DNA of 64,000 nt from Okibacterium sp. HSC-33S16 (lineage in GTDB: Bacteria > Actinomycetota > Actinomycetes > Actinomycetales > Microbacteriaceae), in the NCBI RefSeq assembly GCF_024171565.1, contig NZ_JALJZZ010000001.1:930001-994000 (forward strand), written 5' to 3'. Numbering within the stretch: position 1 is the stretch's first letter; every line of letters begins with the position of its first letter. A program made the translations under genes and the position numbers. Shown in pieces: positions 32,007-41,907 of this stretch. The notes under the pieces are model-generated. The model made no database searches. It was given only the letters and a program-made list of their open reading frames with translations, and was not told the DNA's origin.

Positions 32007-33206
32007 ATGACAGGCACACTGAACGTCGTTGTCGGCATTACGGGTGGCATCGCCGCATACAAAGCGGTCGGTGTCATCCGTTTTTTCGTGAAAGAAGGAC
32101 ACTCGGTCCAGGTCGTTGCGACCGCTGGCGCCCTGAAATTCGTCGGCAGGCCGACCCTCGAGGCGATCTCGCGTAACCCGGTGCACACCGAACTCTATGA
32201 GGGTGTCGCCGAAGTTCGCCACGTTGCCCTGGGCCAGGCCGCCGACCTCATCGTCATCGCACCGGCCACGGCCAACACCATCGCGAAACTGGCCGCAGGG
32301 CTCGCCGATGACCTGCTGGGCAACACCGTGCTTGCAAGTACAGCTCCCGTGGTCGTTGCCCCGGCCATGCACACCGAAATGTGGCAGAACCCCGCGACCG
32401 TGGCGAACATCGCCACTCTCCGCGCCCGCGGCGTCACGATCGTTGGCCCCGCATCCGGCCAGCTCACCGGAAACGATTCAGGCCCGGGTCGAATGGAAGA
32501 ACCGGAAACCATCGTCGCCGCAGCGCTCGAGCGAGTACGGCCAACGGCGAAAGATCTCATCGGCAAGCGCGTCGTGGTGACCGCCGGTGGCACTCGAGAA
32601 CCGCTCGACCCGGTCCGATATATCGGCAACCGCTCCAGCGGAAAGCAGGGGGTGGCCCTCGCGACGGCCGCGGCTGCCCGAGGCGCATCCGTAACCCTCA
32701 TCGCCTCCCACCTGGAGGTGCCCGTGCCAGACGGCATCGAGGTCATTTCGGCTCCAACGGCGGCGGACGTCCTGACTGCGGTGACGGATGCCGCGGCGAC
32801 GGCAGATATCACCATCATGGCCGCCGCTATTGCTGACTATCGATCGGCCGAAGTCCGCCAGGCCAAAATCAAGAAAGAAACGACGGGGGACGAACTAACC
32901 CTCACTCTCGTCAAGAACCCCGACATTCTCGCCACCCTGGCCGCATCGCACCCGCGCGGACTCGTCGTGGGGTTCGCGGCCGAGACCGCCGACTCCGAGG
33001 ACGATTTGATCGAACTGGGTGCATCGAAGCTTGAGCGTAAGGGCTGTGACTACCTCGTCCTCAACCGGGTGAGCTGGTCGGAAGGATTCTCCACCGACCG
33101 TAACAGTGTCGTGATGCTGTCACGGGGCGGAGATATAGTGATGAAGGCCTCGGGCGAGAAGCTTGACGTTGCACACAGCATCCTCGACTCACTCGTCTCC
33201 CGCTAG
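32007..33206 (+). CDS. coaBC: Bifunctional phosphopantothenoylcysteine decarboxylase / phosphopantothenate-cysteine ligase
   Basis: The 399-residue fusion carries out two steps of coenzyme A synthesis. The FMN-dependent CoaC part (about 1-185) has [35 protein letters not shown] and [11 protein letters not shown]. The CoaB part (about 190-399) begins [18 protein letters not shown] with NRSSGKQG and ends with [13 protein letters not shown] and KGCDYLVLN. It follows rpoZ by 15 bases, the standard actinobacterial order, and precedes metK by 32 bases. Confidence 0.96.
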   Translation: MTGTLNVVVGITGGIAAYKAVGVIRFFVKEGHSVQVVATAGALKFVGRPTLEAISRNPVHTELYEGVAEVRHVALGQAADLIVIAPATANTIAKLAAGLADDLLGNTVLASTAPVVVAPAMHTEMWQNPATVANIATLRARGVTIVGPASGQLTGNDSGPGRMEEPETIVAAALERVRPTAKDLIGKRVVVTAGGTREPLDPVRYIGNRSSGKQGVALATAAAARGASVTLIASHLEVPVPDGIEVISAPTAADVLTAVTDAAATADITIMAAAIADYRSAEVRQAKIKKETTGDELTLTLVKNPDILATLAASHPRGLVVGFAAETADSEDDLIELGASKLERKGCDYLVLNRVSWSEGFSTDRNSVVMLSRGGDIVMKASGEKLDVAHSILDSLVSR

Positions 33207-33238
33207 CCCGAACTCACCCCGTCCCACTTGGAGTTGGT

Positions 33239-34432
33239 ATGACGCAGCTGCGCCTGTTTACCTCGGAATCTGTCACCGAAGGGCATCCAGACAAAGTTTG
33301 CGACCAAATCTCCGACAGCATCCTCGATGCGATGCTCGAGCAAGATCCCCACAGCCGGGTTGCCGTTGAGACCCTCGTCACCACCGGGCTCGTGCACGTT
33401 GCCGGTGAAGTGACGACCGAGGCCTATGTCGAGATTCCCGCCCTCATCCGCGAACTGGTGACGTCGATCGGCTACGACCACTCCGACGTCGGGTTCGACG
33501 GAAAGTCGTGCGGCGTTTCGGTGTCGATCGGCCAGCAGTCGCCCGACATCGCACAGGGTGTTGATTCGGCCTTTGAGGCCCGTGAACAGTCGAGCTCCGA
33601 CGCGCTCGACGCGCAGGGCGCCGGCGACCAGGGCATCATGTTCGGTTACGCCACCACCGAGACGCCGCAGCTCATGCCGGTTCCAGGCTGGATCGCCCAC
33701 CGGCTGGCCGAGCGGCTCTCCGAGGTTCGCAAGTCCGGCGAGCTCGACTACCTCCGCCCGGATGGAAAGACGCAAGCCACCATCGGCTACGACGGAATCA
33801 CCCCACGCACCGTGGAGACCATCGTCCTGTCGACCCAGCACCGCGACGGGATCGACGTGGAGCGGCTCCGCGCCGACGTCGCCGAACTCGTCATCAAGCC
33901 GGTACTCGACACCGTCGACCTCGACACCTCCGACGTCAACTTCCTCATCAACCCGACCGGTCGATTCGTCATCGGCGGGCCGCAGGGTGACGCAGGGCTC
34001 ACCGGTCGCAAGATCATCATCGACACCTACGGTGGCGCTGCGCGGCACGGCGGGGGAGCCTTCTCCGGAAAAGACCCGTCGAAGGTCGACCGTTCCGCGG
34101 CATACGCCATGCGCTGGGTTGCGAAGAACGCAGTCGCCGCTGGCTTCGCCGACAAGCTCGAAGTGCAGGTTGCGTACGCCATCGGCAAGGCCGCGCCCGT
34201 CGGCCTCTATGTCGAGACCTTCGGTACTGCAAAGGTCTCGGAAACGACCATCGTCGACGCCATTCGCGATGTCTTCGACCTGCGCCCCGCAGCCATCGTC
34301 TCTTCCCTCGATTTGCTTCGTCCGATCTACGCTGCGACTGCGGCATACGGGCACTTTGGTCGTGAGCTTCCCGATTTCACCTGGGAGCGGCTCGACCGGG
34401 TTGCCGACCTGCAGAGCGCGGCCGGGTTGTAA
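33239..34432 (+). CDS. metK: S-adenosylmethionine synthase
   Basis: The 397-residue enzyme forms SAM from methionine and ATP. Signatures are [20 protein letters not shown] at the start, [12 protein letters not shown], and [25 protein letters not shown] lies just before the ATG. The short space after coaBC leaves no room for a SAM riboswitch. priA begins two bases after the stop. Confidence 0.98.
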   Translation: MTQLRLFTSESVTEGHPDKVCDQISDSILDAMLEQDPHSRVAVETLVTTGLVHVAGEVTTEAYVEIPALIRELVTSIGYDHSDVGFDGKSCGVSVSIGQQSPDIAQGVDSAFEAREQSSSDALDAQGAGDQGIMFGYATTETPQLMPVPGWIAHRLAERLSEVRKSGELDYLRPDGKTQATIGYDGITPRTVETIVLSTQHRDGIDVERLRADVAELVIKPVLDTVDLDTSDVNFLINPTGRFVIGGPQGDAGLTGRKIIIDTYGGAARHGGGAFSGKDPSKVDRSAAYAMRWVAKNAVAAGFADKLEVQVAYAIGKAAPVGLYVETFGTAKVSETTIVDAIRDVFDLRPAAIVSSLDLLRPIYAATAAYGHFGRELPDFTWERLDRVADLQSAAGL

Positions 34433-34434
34433 CC

Positions 34435-36522
34435 ATGACGACGCCGGCTGAAACCACGCCGGTGGATGCCGCACCCGCTCGCGTCGCCCGGGTCGCTCTC
34501 GACTCACCGCTTCCTCAGCTCGACCACCTCTTCGACTACAGCATTCCGCCTGAACTCGCCGATACGGCGATTCCGGGCGTTCGAGTGATGGTGCCGTTCC
34601 GTTCGGCGGGGCGGCTCAATCGTGGGTACATCGTTGAGGTGGCGGAGAAGGCCGATGGTTTCGAGGGCGCACTGAGCCCCATCGACTCCGTCGTGTCGCC
34701 GGTTCCCGTGCTCACGCCCGAATTGTGGAGTCTTGCCCGACGGCTGGCTGATCGCGCGGCCGGGTCGGCAACCGACATCCTTCGGCTGGCCATCCCACCA
34801 CGGCAGGTGCGGGTGGAAAAAGCCTGGTTGGCCGAGCAGGACGCTCTCCGGTCCGGAGCTCCCGAAGCCCGGGACGATACCCAGGACGCCGAAGAAGCCG
34901 AAGCCGACGACACCGACGACACGGCGGTCGCGCCGACGTCCGACGCAATGACCGCGACGTTGCCCGGTGTATCGGACTACCCGGTGGCGCTCACCGACGC
35001 TGTCGACGCCGGGGGCCGGGTCGCGCTGGCCGCCATCCCCACGGTGGCTGACATCGGAGGCGCATGGGTGGGCCGCTGGGCCGTCACCATCGCGGAACTG
35101 AGTGAGCGCGTGCTGGCGAGCGGTTCCTCCGTCATCGTGGCTCTGCCCGACTACCGGGACCAGGATCAGTTGCAGGCTGCACTGGAGCGCCGGGTTCCGC
35201 TCGAGCAGCTCACCAGGGTCGACGCCAGACAATCTAATGCCGAGCGATATCGGTCATTTCTCGACTGCCTCACCGACGCACCTCGGATCATCCTCGGCAA
35301 CCGCTCAGCGGTGTACGCCCCTGCCGCCAAGCTCGGGCTTCTCGTGGTCTGGGACGACGGTGACCCACTGCATTCCGAGCCGCTCTCACCATACGTCCAC
35401 GCACGCGACGCCGCCCTTGTGCGGCAGGAAGAGTCCGGCGCCGCTCTGGTGTTCGCCGGTCACAGTCGCAGTGCTGACGTTCAGAGGCTCGTCGAGATGG
35501 GCTGGCTCACCCCGGTCGAGCCGACCCGCCTGTACACCCCGCGCGTTATGCTCACGGCGCAGTCGGACGTCGTCGAACCCGGCGCCGTGGCCGCGCGCAT
35601 CCCGTCGCTGGCCTGGCGGCAGGCGCGGGAGGCGCTTGAGAAGGGTCCCGTGCTTGTGCAGGTCGCCCGGCCGGGATACGCTCCGGTCATCGCCTGCGCA
35701 CGGTGCACTCAAGCGGCGCGGTGCACCGTGTGTTCCGGACCGCTGGGGATCCCTCGAGCGGGTGCGCTTCCCGCGTGCACACTGTGCGGTGCGATCGCCG
35801 GCAACTGGTCCTGCGACAACTGTGAGGGCACGAAGCTGCGGTTGGTGACCCGTGGCACCGGGCGGACCGCCGAAGAACTCGGGCGCGCGTTTCCCGGTGT
35901 CAAGGTCGTCGTGTCCGACGGCGAACGGCAGGTGATTGGTGTCTCCGGTTCGCCGGCCCTCGTGATCGCCACCCGCGGCGCCGAACCCGTCGCCGACGGG
36001 GGATACGCGGCCGTGCTGCTTCTCGACGGTGACCGAATGCTCGCAGCCGAGTCCCTGCGCATCGCGGAGGACTGCCTGCGTTGGTGGTCCAACGCGGCCG
36101 CGCTGAGCGCACCGGGGGCGCCGGTCGTCCTGACCGGGGTCTCCGGCACCCTCGCGACGGCCCTCGCGACCTGGAACCAACCGGCGTTCGCCTCCGCAGA
36201 GCTGGCCGACCGACGCACGTTACGATTCCCACCCGCGGTACGCGTAGCATCCGTCACTGGAGATGATGCAGCCGTGAGCGAAGCGGTCGCTGCTGTCACC
36301 TCGCTGGTGCCTGCCGACGTGCTCGGACCGGTGCCAACCGAAAACGGTGTGCGCACCATCCTGCGGCTGGACTACGGCAAAGCGCAGGCTGCGGCCAGGG
36401 AACTGCGGGCGACCGTGGTGAAGAACGCGACCAAACGGCGAAAGCCACCAGCCGGCAAGGCTGCGTATCGGCAGGCTCCTACACTGAAGGTACGATTCGA
36501 CGACCCGGAGATCCTGTCATGA
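34435..36522 (+). CDS. priA: Probable replication restart protein PriA, without helicase ATP-binding motifs
   Basis: The 695-residue protein has the PriA N-terminal DNA-binding domain (VALDSPLPQLDHLFDYSIPPEL), a central helicase-like region, and the Cys-rich zinc module (CARCTQAARCTVC, CTLCG, CDNC at about 422-462). Walker A (GxxGSGKT) is missing: the expected position reads VALAAIPTVADIGGAWVGRW. The DExH box is replaced by VVWDDGDP. Such degenerate PriA is known in Actinobacteria and is thought not to be an active helicase. An acidic insert (about 140-165) splits the N-terminal and helicase-like regions. Confidence 0.92.
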   Translation: MTTPAETTPVDAAPARVARVALDSPLPQLDHLFDYSIPPELADTAIPGVRVMVPFRSAGRLNRGYIVEVAEKADGFEGALSPIDSVVSPVPVLTPELWSLARRLADRAAGSATDILRLAIPPRQVRVEKAWLAEQDALRSGAPEARDDTQDAEEAEADDTDDTAVAPTSDAMTATLPGVSDYPVALTDAVDAGGRVALAAIPTVADIGGAWVGRWAVTIAELSERVLASGSSVIVALPDYRDQDQLQAALERRVPLEQLTRVDARQSNAERYRSFLDCLTDAPRIILGNRSAVYAPAAKLGLLVVWDDGDPLHSEPLSPYVHARDAALVRQEESGAALVFAGHSRSADVQRLVEMGWLTPVEPTRLYTPRVMLTAQSDVVEPGAVAARIPSLAWRQAREALEKGPVLVQVARPGYAPVIACARCTQAARCTVCSGPLGIPRAGALPACTLCGAIAGNWSCDNCEGTKLRLVTRGTGRTAEELGRAFPGVKVVVSDGERQVIGVSGSPALVIATRGAEPVADGGYAAVLLLDGDRMLAAESLRIAEDCLRWWSNAAALSAPGAPVVLTGVSGTLATALATWNQPAFASAELADRRTLRFPPAVRVASVTGDDAAVSEAVAAVTSLVPADVLGPVPTENGVRTILRLDYGKAQAAARELRATVVKNATKRRKPPAGKAAYRQAPTLKVRFDDPEILS

Positions 36523-36547
36523 CCACCCGCACCACCCCGTTTTTCGC

Positions 36548-37465
36548 ATGAGGCTTGTCTTTGCCGGGACACCGTCCGTTGCCGTTTCCAGCCTGCTCGC
36601 GCTCCTCGACACCGAGCACGAAGTAGTAGCCGTGATCTCGCGAGAAGATGCACCGCTCGGCCGAAAACGCGTTCTCACGCCGTCGCCGGTCGCCGAAGCC
36701 GCTGTTGCGCGGGGCATCCCGGTGCTCAAGGCTAACCGCCTGACCGAGAGCATGGCCGACACAGTGCGGTCCCTCGACGCTGACCTCGGCGTCATCGTTG
36801 CGTACGGCGGACTCGTGCGAGAGCCGCTGCTGTCGACGCCCCGTCACGGCTGGATCAACCTGCACTTTTCTCTACTCCCTGCGTGGCGCGGAGCAGCGCC
36901 AGTGCAGCGCTCACTCATTGCAGGCGACACGGTCACCGGAGCCAGCGTGTTTCAGCTGGTGCCCGAGCTCGACGCCGGTGACCTTTACGGAACAGTGGAG
37001 CATCCGGTTGGTCCGGACATCACGGCGGGAGAGCTGCTCGACGAACTGGCCGACGTCGGCAGTTCACTTCTCGTGTCGGTTGTCAACGACATCGCCCGGG
37101 GAAATGCCACGGCGGTGCCTCAATCGGGAGAACCCACTCTTGCTCCGAAACTGACACTCGACGACGGCCGGCTTGCCTGGACCGAACCGGCAGACGTTCT
37201 ATACAACCGCTTCCGCGGCGTCACGCCCGAGCCCGGCGCGCACACGACGATCGGTAGCGCGCGGTTCAAGATCCTCGACGCGCGCGCGCGGACCGACGTT
37301 ACCCTGCCGCCAGGAACGATCACGATGCGCGACAAGATCGTCCTCATCGGTACCGGGTCAACCGCGCTTGAGCTGGTGACGGTTCAACCGGCGGGCAAGG
37401 CGGCCATGCGTGCCGCCGACTGGTGGCGGGGCCTCGGTCACGACCCGCAAATCGTGGCAGAGTAG
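36548..37465 (+). CDS. fmt: Methionyl-tRNA formyltransferase
   Basis: The 305-residue enzyme formylates initiator Met-tRNA. It begins MRLVFAGTPSVAVSSL, and the catalytic region contains HGWINLHFSLLPAWRGAAPVQ with the SLLP(A/K)xRG signature. The C-terminal tRNA-binding domain has YNRFRGVTPEPGAHT. It is 25 bases after priA and 10 bases before rsmB. No def (peptide deformylase) gene is adjacent. Confidence 0.97.
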   Translation: MRLVFAGTPSVAVSSLLALLDTEHEVVAVISREDAPLGRKRVLTPSPVAEAAVARGIPVLKANRLTESMADTVRSLDADLGVIVAYGGLVREPLLSTPRHGWINLHFSLLPAWRGAAPVQRSLIAGDTVTGASVFQLVPELDAGDLYGTVEHPVGPDITAGELLDELADVGSSLLVSVVNDIARGNATAVPQSGEPTLAPKLTLDDGRLAWTEPADVLYNRFRGVTPEPGAHTTIGSARFKILDARARTDVTLPPGTITMRDKIVLIGTGSTALELVTVQPAGKAAMRAADWWRGLGHDPQIVAE

Positions 37466-37475
37466 AAGCCACACA

Positions 37476-38873
37476 ATGAATGCCGCGCCATACACTCCAG
37501 CTCCTGTCCAGCCCTCACGCCGGGTCGCGTTCGACGTGATCTCCGCGGTCAGCCGTGACGATGCGTACGCGAACCTCCTGCTGCCGACTCTGATCCGCCG
37601 TCAGGCACTCAACACGGCCGATGCCGGGCTGGCGACCGAACTGACCTACGGCACCCTCCGCATGCGGGGCTACTACGACCGGGTCATCGCCCTGGCCGCA
37701 AACCGGCCGGTCAGCGACATCGACCCCGACATCCTGGACGTGCTGCGCCTCGGCGCCCATCAGCTGCTCGCTACCCGGGTCGCCCAGCACGCCGCGGTCA
37801 ACGAGTCGGTCACCCTCGCCCGGAGTGTCGGGTCTCGGTCCGCTGTCGGATTCACTAACGGAGTGCTCCGCACCCTTTCCCGTTCCACTCCTGAGGAGTG
37901 GAAAGAACGGGTGCTCGCAACGGCGAAGACGACCGACGACCGTTTGGCCACCGAGCACGCGCACCCGGCGTGGATTGTCCGAGCCTTTCGACAGGCCCTC
38001 GCCGCTGAGGGTCGGACCGATGAACTCGAAGACCTGCTCGCCGCCGACAACGCCGCCCCGCGGGTGAACCTCATCGCCCTTCCCGGGCTCGCTTCCCTGC
38101 CCGACGACGCCGAGCGAGACACCTATTCGCCCTTCGGCTTCGTGTTGGCCAGTGGCGACCCGGACACCGCCATTCGACATGAAGCCGGTCGCCTCCGGGT
38201 GCAGGATGAAGGCTCGCAGATCGCCGCCCTCGCGCTCACCCGGGCCCGCCCGATCGCAGAGGGTGAACGGTGGCTCGATCTCTGTGCCGGTCCAGGCGGC
38301 AAGACGGCACTCCTCGGTGCCGAAGCAGCACTTTCCGGTGCCCATCTCACCGCCAATGAAGTGGTGCCGGCGCGTGCCGAACTCGTGCGCCGCGCTGTCG
38401 CTCCGGTGCCGGGCGACATTCCAGTAACTGAGCTCGACGGAACCACTATCGGCGAGATGCAGCCAGAGTCGTATGACCGCATCCTCGTGGATGCCCCGTG
38501 TACCGGACTCGGCGCCTTGCGCCGGCGACCTGAAGCGCGATGGCGCAAGACGGCCAAGGACGTCGGTGACCTGACCAAACTGCAGCAGTCGCTACTGTTG
38601 TCGGCGTTCGCCGCGCTCAAACCCGGGGGAGTGCTTGCCTACGTCACCTGCTCGCCGCACCTCGCGGAAACCCGCAGCGTCGTGCTGGACTCACTTCGTC
38701 GGTTGGGCGACGGCGCCGAGCTCCTCGATACCGCTGCCGTCGTGCAGTCCGTCGCTCGGGAACCCATCGACCTCGGCGACCAGCAAACCGAACGGGCAGG
38801 AACCACCGTGCAGTTGTGGCCGCACCGCCACGGCACAGACGCCATGTTCATCGCGCTGATCACCAAAGTCTGA
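37476..38873 (+). CDS. rsmB: 16S rRNA (cytosine-5-)-methyltransferase RsmB/Sun family
   Basis: The 465-residue protein has an N-terminal NusB-like RNA-binding domain (about 15-150, with ELTYGTLRMRGYYDRVI) and a C-terminal SAM-dependent methyltransferase domain. Motif I is LDLCAGPGGKTALL. The catalytic motifs are VDAPCTGLGALRRRPEARW and YVTCSPHLAETRSVV, each with a Cys. The ATG at 37476 leaves 10 bases after fmt; an in-frame extension upstream overlaps fmt and is not conserved. Standard position between fmt and rpe. Confidence 0.95.
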   Translation: MNAAPYTPAPVQPSRRVAFDVISAVSRDDAYANLLLPTLIRRQALNTADAGLATELTYGTLRMRGYYDRVIALAANRPVSDIDPDILDVLRLGAHQLLATRVAQHAAVNESVTLARSVGSRSAVGFTNGVLRTLSRSTPEEWKERVLATAKTTDDRLATEHAHPAWIVRAFRQALAAEGRTDELEDLLAADNAAPRVNLIALPGLASLPDDAERDTYSPFGFVLASGDPDTAIRHEAGRLRVQDEGSQIAALALTRARPIAEGERWLDLCAGPGGKTALLGAEAALSGAHLTANEVVPARAELVRRAVAPVPGDIPVTELDGTTIGEMQPESYDRILVDAPCTGLGALRRRPEARWRKTAKDVGDLTKLQQSLLLSAFAALKPGGVLAYVTCSPHLAETRSVVLDSLRRLGDGAELLDTAAVVQSVAREPIDLGDQQTERAGTTVQLWPHRHGTDAMFIALITKV

Positions 38874-38888
38874 GCCGCCGCGGTTCGA

Positions 38889-38894
38889 TAGGCT
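38889..38894 (+). promoter_or_regulatory. Candidate -10 for leaderless rpe mRNA
   Basis: TAGGCT ends six bases before the rpe ATG and there is no Shine-Dalgarno, which is the leaderless pattern also seen before rarA, hisE, idi and crtE in this window. Confidence 0.38.
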
Positions 38895-38900
38895 CGAGCT

Positions 38901-39581
38901 ATGTCAATCCGGATCAACCCCAGCATTCTGGCCGCTGACTTCGTGAACATGGAGAGTGCCCTGCACTCGATCAGTTCCGCTGACCTGGTGCATGTGGACG
39001 TGATGGATAATCATTTCGTTCCCAACCTCACCTTCGGCCCCGGGATGGTCGGCCGCATCCAGGACGTCTCGCCGATTCCACTCGACGTGCACCTCATGAT
39101 CGACGCGCCCGAGCGTTGGGCTCCGGGGTATGCCGAGCTTGGCGCCTTCAGTGTCACCTTCCACGCTGAAGCCACGTCAGACCCTGTGGCTGTCGCTCGA
39201 CGGTTGCGGCAGATCGGCTCTCGCGCCGGCCTGGCCCTCAAACCCGGAACCGACGCTGAGCCGTACCTTGAGCTCCTCGATGAGTTCGACCAGATTCTCG
39301 TGATGACGGTCGAGCCCGGCTTCGGCGGGCAGAAGTTCATGCCGGAGACAATGCCCAAGCTCCGGCTACTCGCCGAGACAGCCGCGCGAACCGGCGCCGA
39401 TCTCTGGCTCCAGGTCGACGGTGGAATCACCGAAGACACCATCGGGATTGCGGCTGAAGCGGGTGCCAACACCTTTGTGGCGGGCTCAAGCGTGTTCGCT
39501 GCGGAGAATCCTGCGCTCCAGATCGACACTCTGAGACGCACTGCGATGAGTCACGCGCACGACCACACCTCCAATCGCTAG
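38901..39581 (+). CDS. rpe: Ribulose-phosphate 3-epimerase
   Basis: The 226-residue TIM-barrel enzyme interconverts ribulose 5-phosphate and xylulose 5-phosphate. Motifs are [29 protein letters not shown] with catalytic Asp, [25 protein letters not shown] and [10 protein letters not shown]. The ATG has no Shine-Dalgarno but is six bases from TAGGCT, so a leaderless transcript is likely. hisE starts 13 bases after the stop. Confidence 0.97.
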   Translation: MSIRINPSILAADFVNMESALHSISSADLVHVDVMDNHFVPNLTFGPGMVGRIQDVSPIPLDVHLMIDAPERWAPGYAELGAFSVTFHAEATSDPVAVARRLRQIGSRAGLALKPGTDAEPYLELLDEFDQILVMTVEPGFGGQKFMPETMPKLRLLAETAARTGADLWLQVDGGITEDTIGIAAEAGANTFVAGSSVFAAENPALQIDTLRRTAMSHAHDHTSNR

Positions 39582-39587
39582 TACCCT
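39582..39587 (+). promoter_or_regulatory. Candidate -10 for hisE
   Basis: TACCCT begins at the last base of the rpe stop region and ends seven bases before the hisE GTG; no Shine-Dalgarno is present. Leaderless transcription of the his-trp genes from here is possible. Confidence 0.3.
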
Positions 39588-39594
39588 GATACCT

Positions 39595-39858
39595 GTGAAA
39601 ACATTCGACGATCTGTTCGCTGAGCTTTCTGCCAAGGCCCACACCCGGCCGGAAGGCAGCGGCACCGTCCGCGAACTCGACGCTGGCGTCCACGCCATCG
39701 GTAAGAAGATTGTCGAAGAGGCCGCCGAAGTGTGGATGGCCGCCGAATACCAGAGTGACACCGAGACCGCTGAAGAGATCTCCCAGCTGATCTACCACCT
39801 GCAGGTCATGATGATCGCCAAAGGACTCTCGCCCGAGGACGTCTATCGACATCTGTGA
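39595..39858 (+). CDS. hisE: Phosphoribosyl-ATP diphosphatase
   Basis: The 87-residue enzyme removes pyrophosphate from phosphoribosyl-ATP, step two of histidine synthesis. The MazG-like helical fold is indicated by [20 protein letters not shown] with Glu metal ligands, and [18 protein letters not shown]. It begins with GTG. HisE is separate from HisI here. hisG follows after 57 bases. Confidence 0.95.
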   Translation: MKTFDDLFAELSAKAHTRPEGSGTVRELDAGVHAIGKKIVEEAAEVWMAAEYQSDTETAEEISQLIYHLQVMMIAKGLSPEDVYRHL

Positions 39859-39915
39859 CGAACGGGGAGCGCGCTCCCGCCGCCACGATTCGATCACCTA
39901 CCGAGAGAACTACCC

Positions 39916-40755
39916 ATGCTGAGAATTGCAGTGCCCAATAAGGGTTCCCTGGCCGAGACGGCCGCACAGATGTTGTCAGAGGCCGGATACGCCGGTCGCC
40001 GCGACCCCAAAGAACTTCACCTCATCGACGCCAGAAACGACGTCGAATTCTTCTTCCTTCGCCCGCGGGACATCGCAACCTACGTCGGTTCGGGTGCCCT
40101 CGATGTGGGAATCACCGGGCGGGACCTCCTGCTCGACTCAGGATCGAAAGCCGTCGAGATCGAGAGCCTCGGCTTCGGAGACTCAACCTTCCGCTTCGCT
40201 GGACCCGTCGGCCAGTTCTCCGCGCTGGAGGACCTCGCCGGTCTCCGAGTCGCAACCAGCTACCCCGGCCTCGTCGGCGCATTCCTCGCCGACCACAACG
40301 TTTCGGTCGACCTCGTTCCCCTCGATGGTGCGGTTGAATCTGCGGTGCGTTTGGGCGTAGCGGATGCTGTCGCTGACGTTGTCTCAACCGGTACGACGCT
40401 GCGTAAAGCGGAGTTGGACATCTTCGGGCCCGTCATCCTCGAATCAACGGCTGTCCTGATCGGCGCCCCGGAGGAGAAACCAGGACTGGCAACGCTCCGC
40501 CGTCGCCTGCAGGGAGTGCTCGTCGCTCGCGAGTTCGTGATCATGGACTACGACCTGCCCGAGCGGCTGCTCGATCAGGCGACCGCGATCGCCGGCGGCA
40601 TTGAATCACCAACCGTTTCACCTCTTCGCGACAAGGAATGGGTGGCCGTCCGGGTGATGGTCCCGCGCGCGCACACCAACCAGATCATGGATGCACTCTA
40701 CGAGATCGGCGCTCGCGCCATCCTCGTCAGCGCCATCCACGCGGCGAGGCTGTAG
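39916..40755 (+). CDS. hisG: ATP phosphoribosyltransferase (long form)
   Basis: The 279-residue first enzyme of histidine synthesis is the long form with its own C-terminal regulatory domain (about 205-279, [20 protein letters not shown]...), so it does not need HisZ and is expected to be inhibited by histidine. The N-terminus is [19 protein letters not shown], and [14 protein letters not shown] and [16 protein letters not shown] are substrate-binding blocks. The start has the run-up GAGAGAAC. hisF follows after 13 bases. Confidence 0.97.
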   Translation: MLRIAVPNKGSLAETAAQMLSEAGYAGRRDPKELHLIDARNDVEFFFLRPRDIATYVGSGALDVGITGRDLLLDSGSKAVEIESLGFGDSTFRFAGPVGQFSALEDLAGLRVATSYPGLVGAFLADHNVSVDLVPLDGAVESAVRLGVADAVADVVSTGTTLRKAELDIFGPVILESTAVLIGAPEEKPGLATLRRRLQGVLVAREFVIMDYDLPERLLDQATAIAGGIESPTVSPLRDKEWVAVRVMVPRAHTNQIMDALYEIGARAILVSAIHAARL

Positions 40756-40768
40756 GGCGGAGCGGACG

Positions 40769-41533
40769 ATGACCGTAGCCTGCCGCGTCATTCCCTGTCT
40801 CGACGTTGCCGACGGCCGCGTCGTCAAGGGCGTCAACTTCCAAAATCTGCGTGACGCCGGCGACCCGGTTGAACTGGCCAGGCGGTATTACGAGCAGGGT
40901 GCCGATGAACTGACCTTCCTGGACGTCACCGCCACCGTCGACAATCGGGCAACCACCTACGACGTTGTGACGAGGACCGCGGAACAGGTGTTTATTCCCC
41001 TCACCGTTGGGGGAGGCATCCGCAGCACTGAAGATGTCGCGCGCCTGCAAGGCAGCGGCGCCGATAAAGTCGGCGTCAACAGCGCGGCCATCGCCCGCCC
41101 GGCCCTACTCGGCGAGATCGCCGATCGATTCGGGGCGCAGGTGCTCGTGCTCTCACTCGATGTCAAGCGGTCCGAAACCACCGAGTCCGGGTTCGTGGTC
41201 ACCACCCACGGTGGACGCACCGAGACAACGCTCGATGCGCTGGCCTGGGCACGTGAGGCCATCGAACGCGGAGCAGGCGAGCTGCTCGTCAACTCCATCG
41301 ACGCTGACGGCACCAAGGAGGGATTCGATCTTGAACTCCTCACTCTCATGCGTGACATCAGTTCCGTCCCGGTGATCGCATCTGGCGGCGCGGGGCGGGT
41401 CGAACACTTCCCGCCGGCCATCGCGGCCGGTGCAGACGCCGTGTTGGCCGCGAGCGTCTTCCACTCCGGTCAGTTGACGATCGGTGACGTGAAACGAGAG
41501 CTTGCAAGCGAAGGGATCCTGGTGCGCTCATGA
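40769..41533 (+). CDS. hisF: Imidazole glycerol phosphate synthase subunit HisF
   Basis: The 254-residue TIM-barrel cyclase works with HisH. The catalytic Asp pair is in [19 protein letters not shown] (about residue 12) and VLSLDVKRS (about 132). [10 protein letters not shown] and [11 protein letters not shown] are phosphate-binding loops. The ATG at 40769 is 13 bases after hisG; the longer upstream frame overlaps hisG and is not conserved. Neither hisH nor hisA is in the window. It overlaps hisI by four bases (ATGA). Confidence 0.97.
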   Translation: MTVACRVIPCLDVADGRVVKGVNFQNLRDAGDPVELARRYYEQGADELTFLDVTATVDNRATTYDVVTRTAEQVFIPLTVGGGIRSTEDVARLQGSGADKVGVNSAAIARPALLGEIADRFGAQVLVLSLDVKRSETTESGFVVTTHGGRTETTLDALAWAREAIERGAGELLVNSIDADGTKEGFDLELLTLMRDISSVPVIASGGAGRVEHFPPAIAAGADAVLAASVFHSGQLTIGDVKRELASEGILVRS

Positions 41534-41907
41534 GCGTCTCATCCACAATCGAGTCCATCTCCTTCAACCCTGACGGGCTCGTTCCCGCCATCATCCAGCA
41601 GTGGGACACCGGCGAAGTGCTCATGCTCGGTTACATGAATGATGAGGCCGTCCGGCGCACACTGACCGAGGGGCGGGTGACTTTCTGGTCGCGGTCGCGG
41701 TCGGAGTACTGGCGCAAGGGCGACACGTCAGGCAACGCTCAATACGTTCGCGGCGCCTCGCTCGACTGTGACAATGACACCCTGCTGATCCAGGTCGAAC
41801 AGGTCGGGGTGGCCTGCCACACCGGGACGCGCACCTGCTTCGACTCCCGTGAGCTCAACCCGGTCATTGGTGACGTGCCCGACAGCGACGAGGACGACGA
41901 TGTCTAA
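41530..41907 (+). CDS. hisI: Phosphoribosyl-AMP cyclohydrolase
   Basis: The 125-residue metal-dependent enzyme opens the purine ring in step three of histidine synthesis. Motifs are [45 protein letters not shown] and [12 protein letters not shown] with metal-binding Cys residues. It overlaps hisF by four bases and trpE by eight, so the his and trp genes are translationally linked here. The acidic C-terminus (DSDEDDDV) encodes the trpE ribosome-binding region. Confidence 0.96.
   Translation: MSVSSTIESISFNPDGLVPAIIQQWDTGEVLMLGYMNDEAVRRTLTEGRVTFWSRSRSEYWRKGDTSGNAQYVRGASLDCDNDTLLIQVEQVGVACHTGTRTCFDSRELNPVIGDVPDSDEDDDV

Noticed and set aside
33206-33239. Possible SAM riboswitch before metK
   Set aside because: The gap is only 32 bases and is used for the ribosome-binding site.
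33203-34507. Long open frame on the minus strand opposite metK
   Set aside because: It mirrors the metK codons, has no ribosome-binding site and no recognisable domain; long antisense frames are common in high-G+C DNA.
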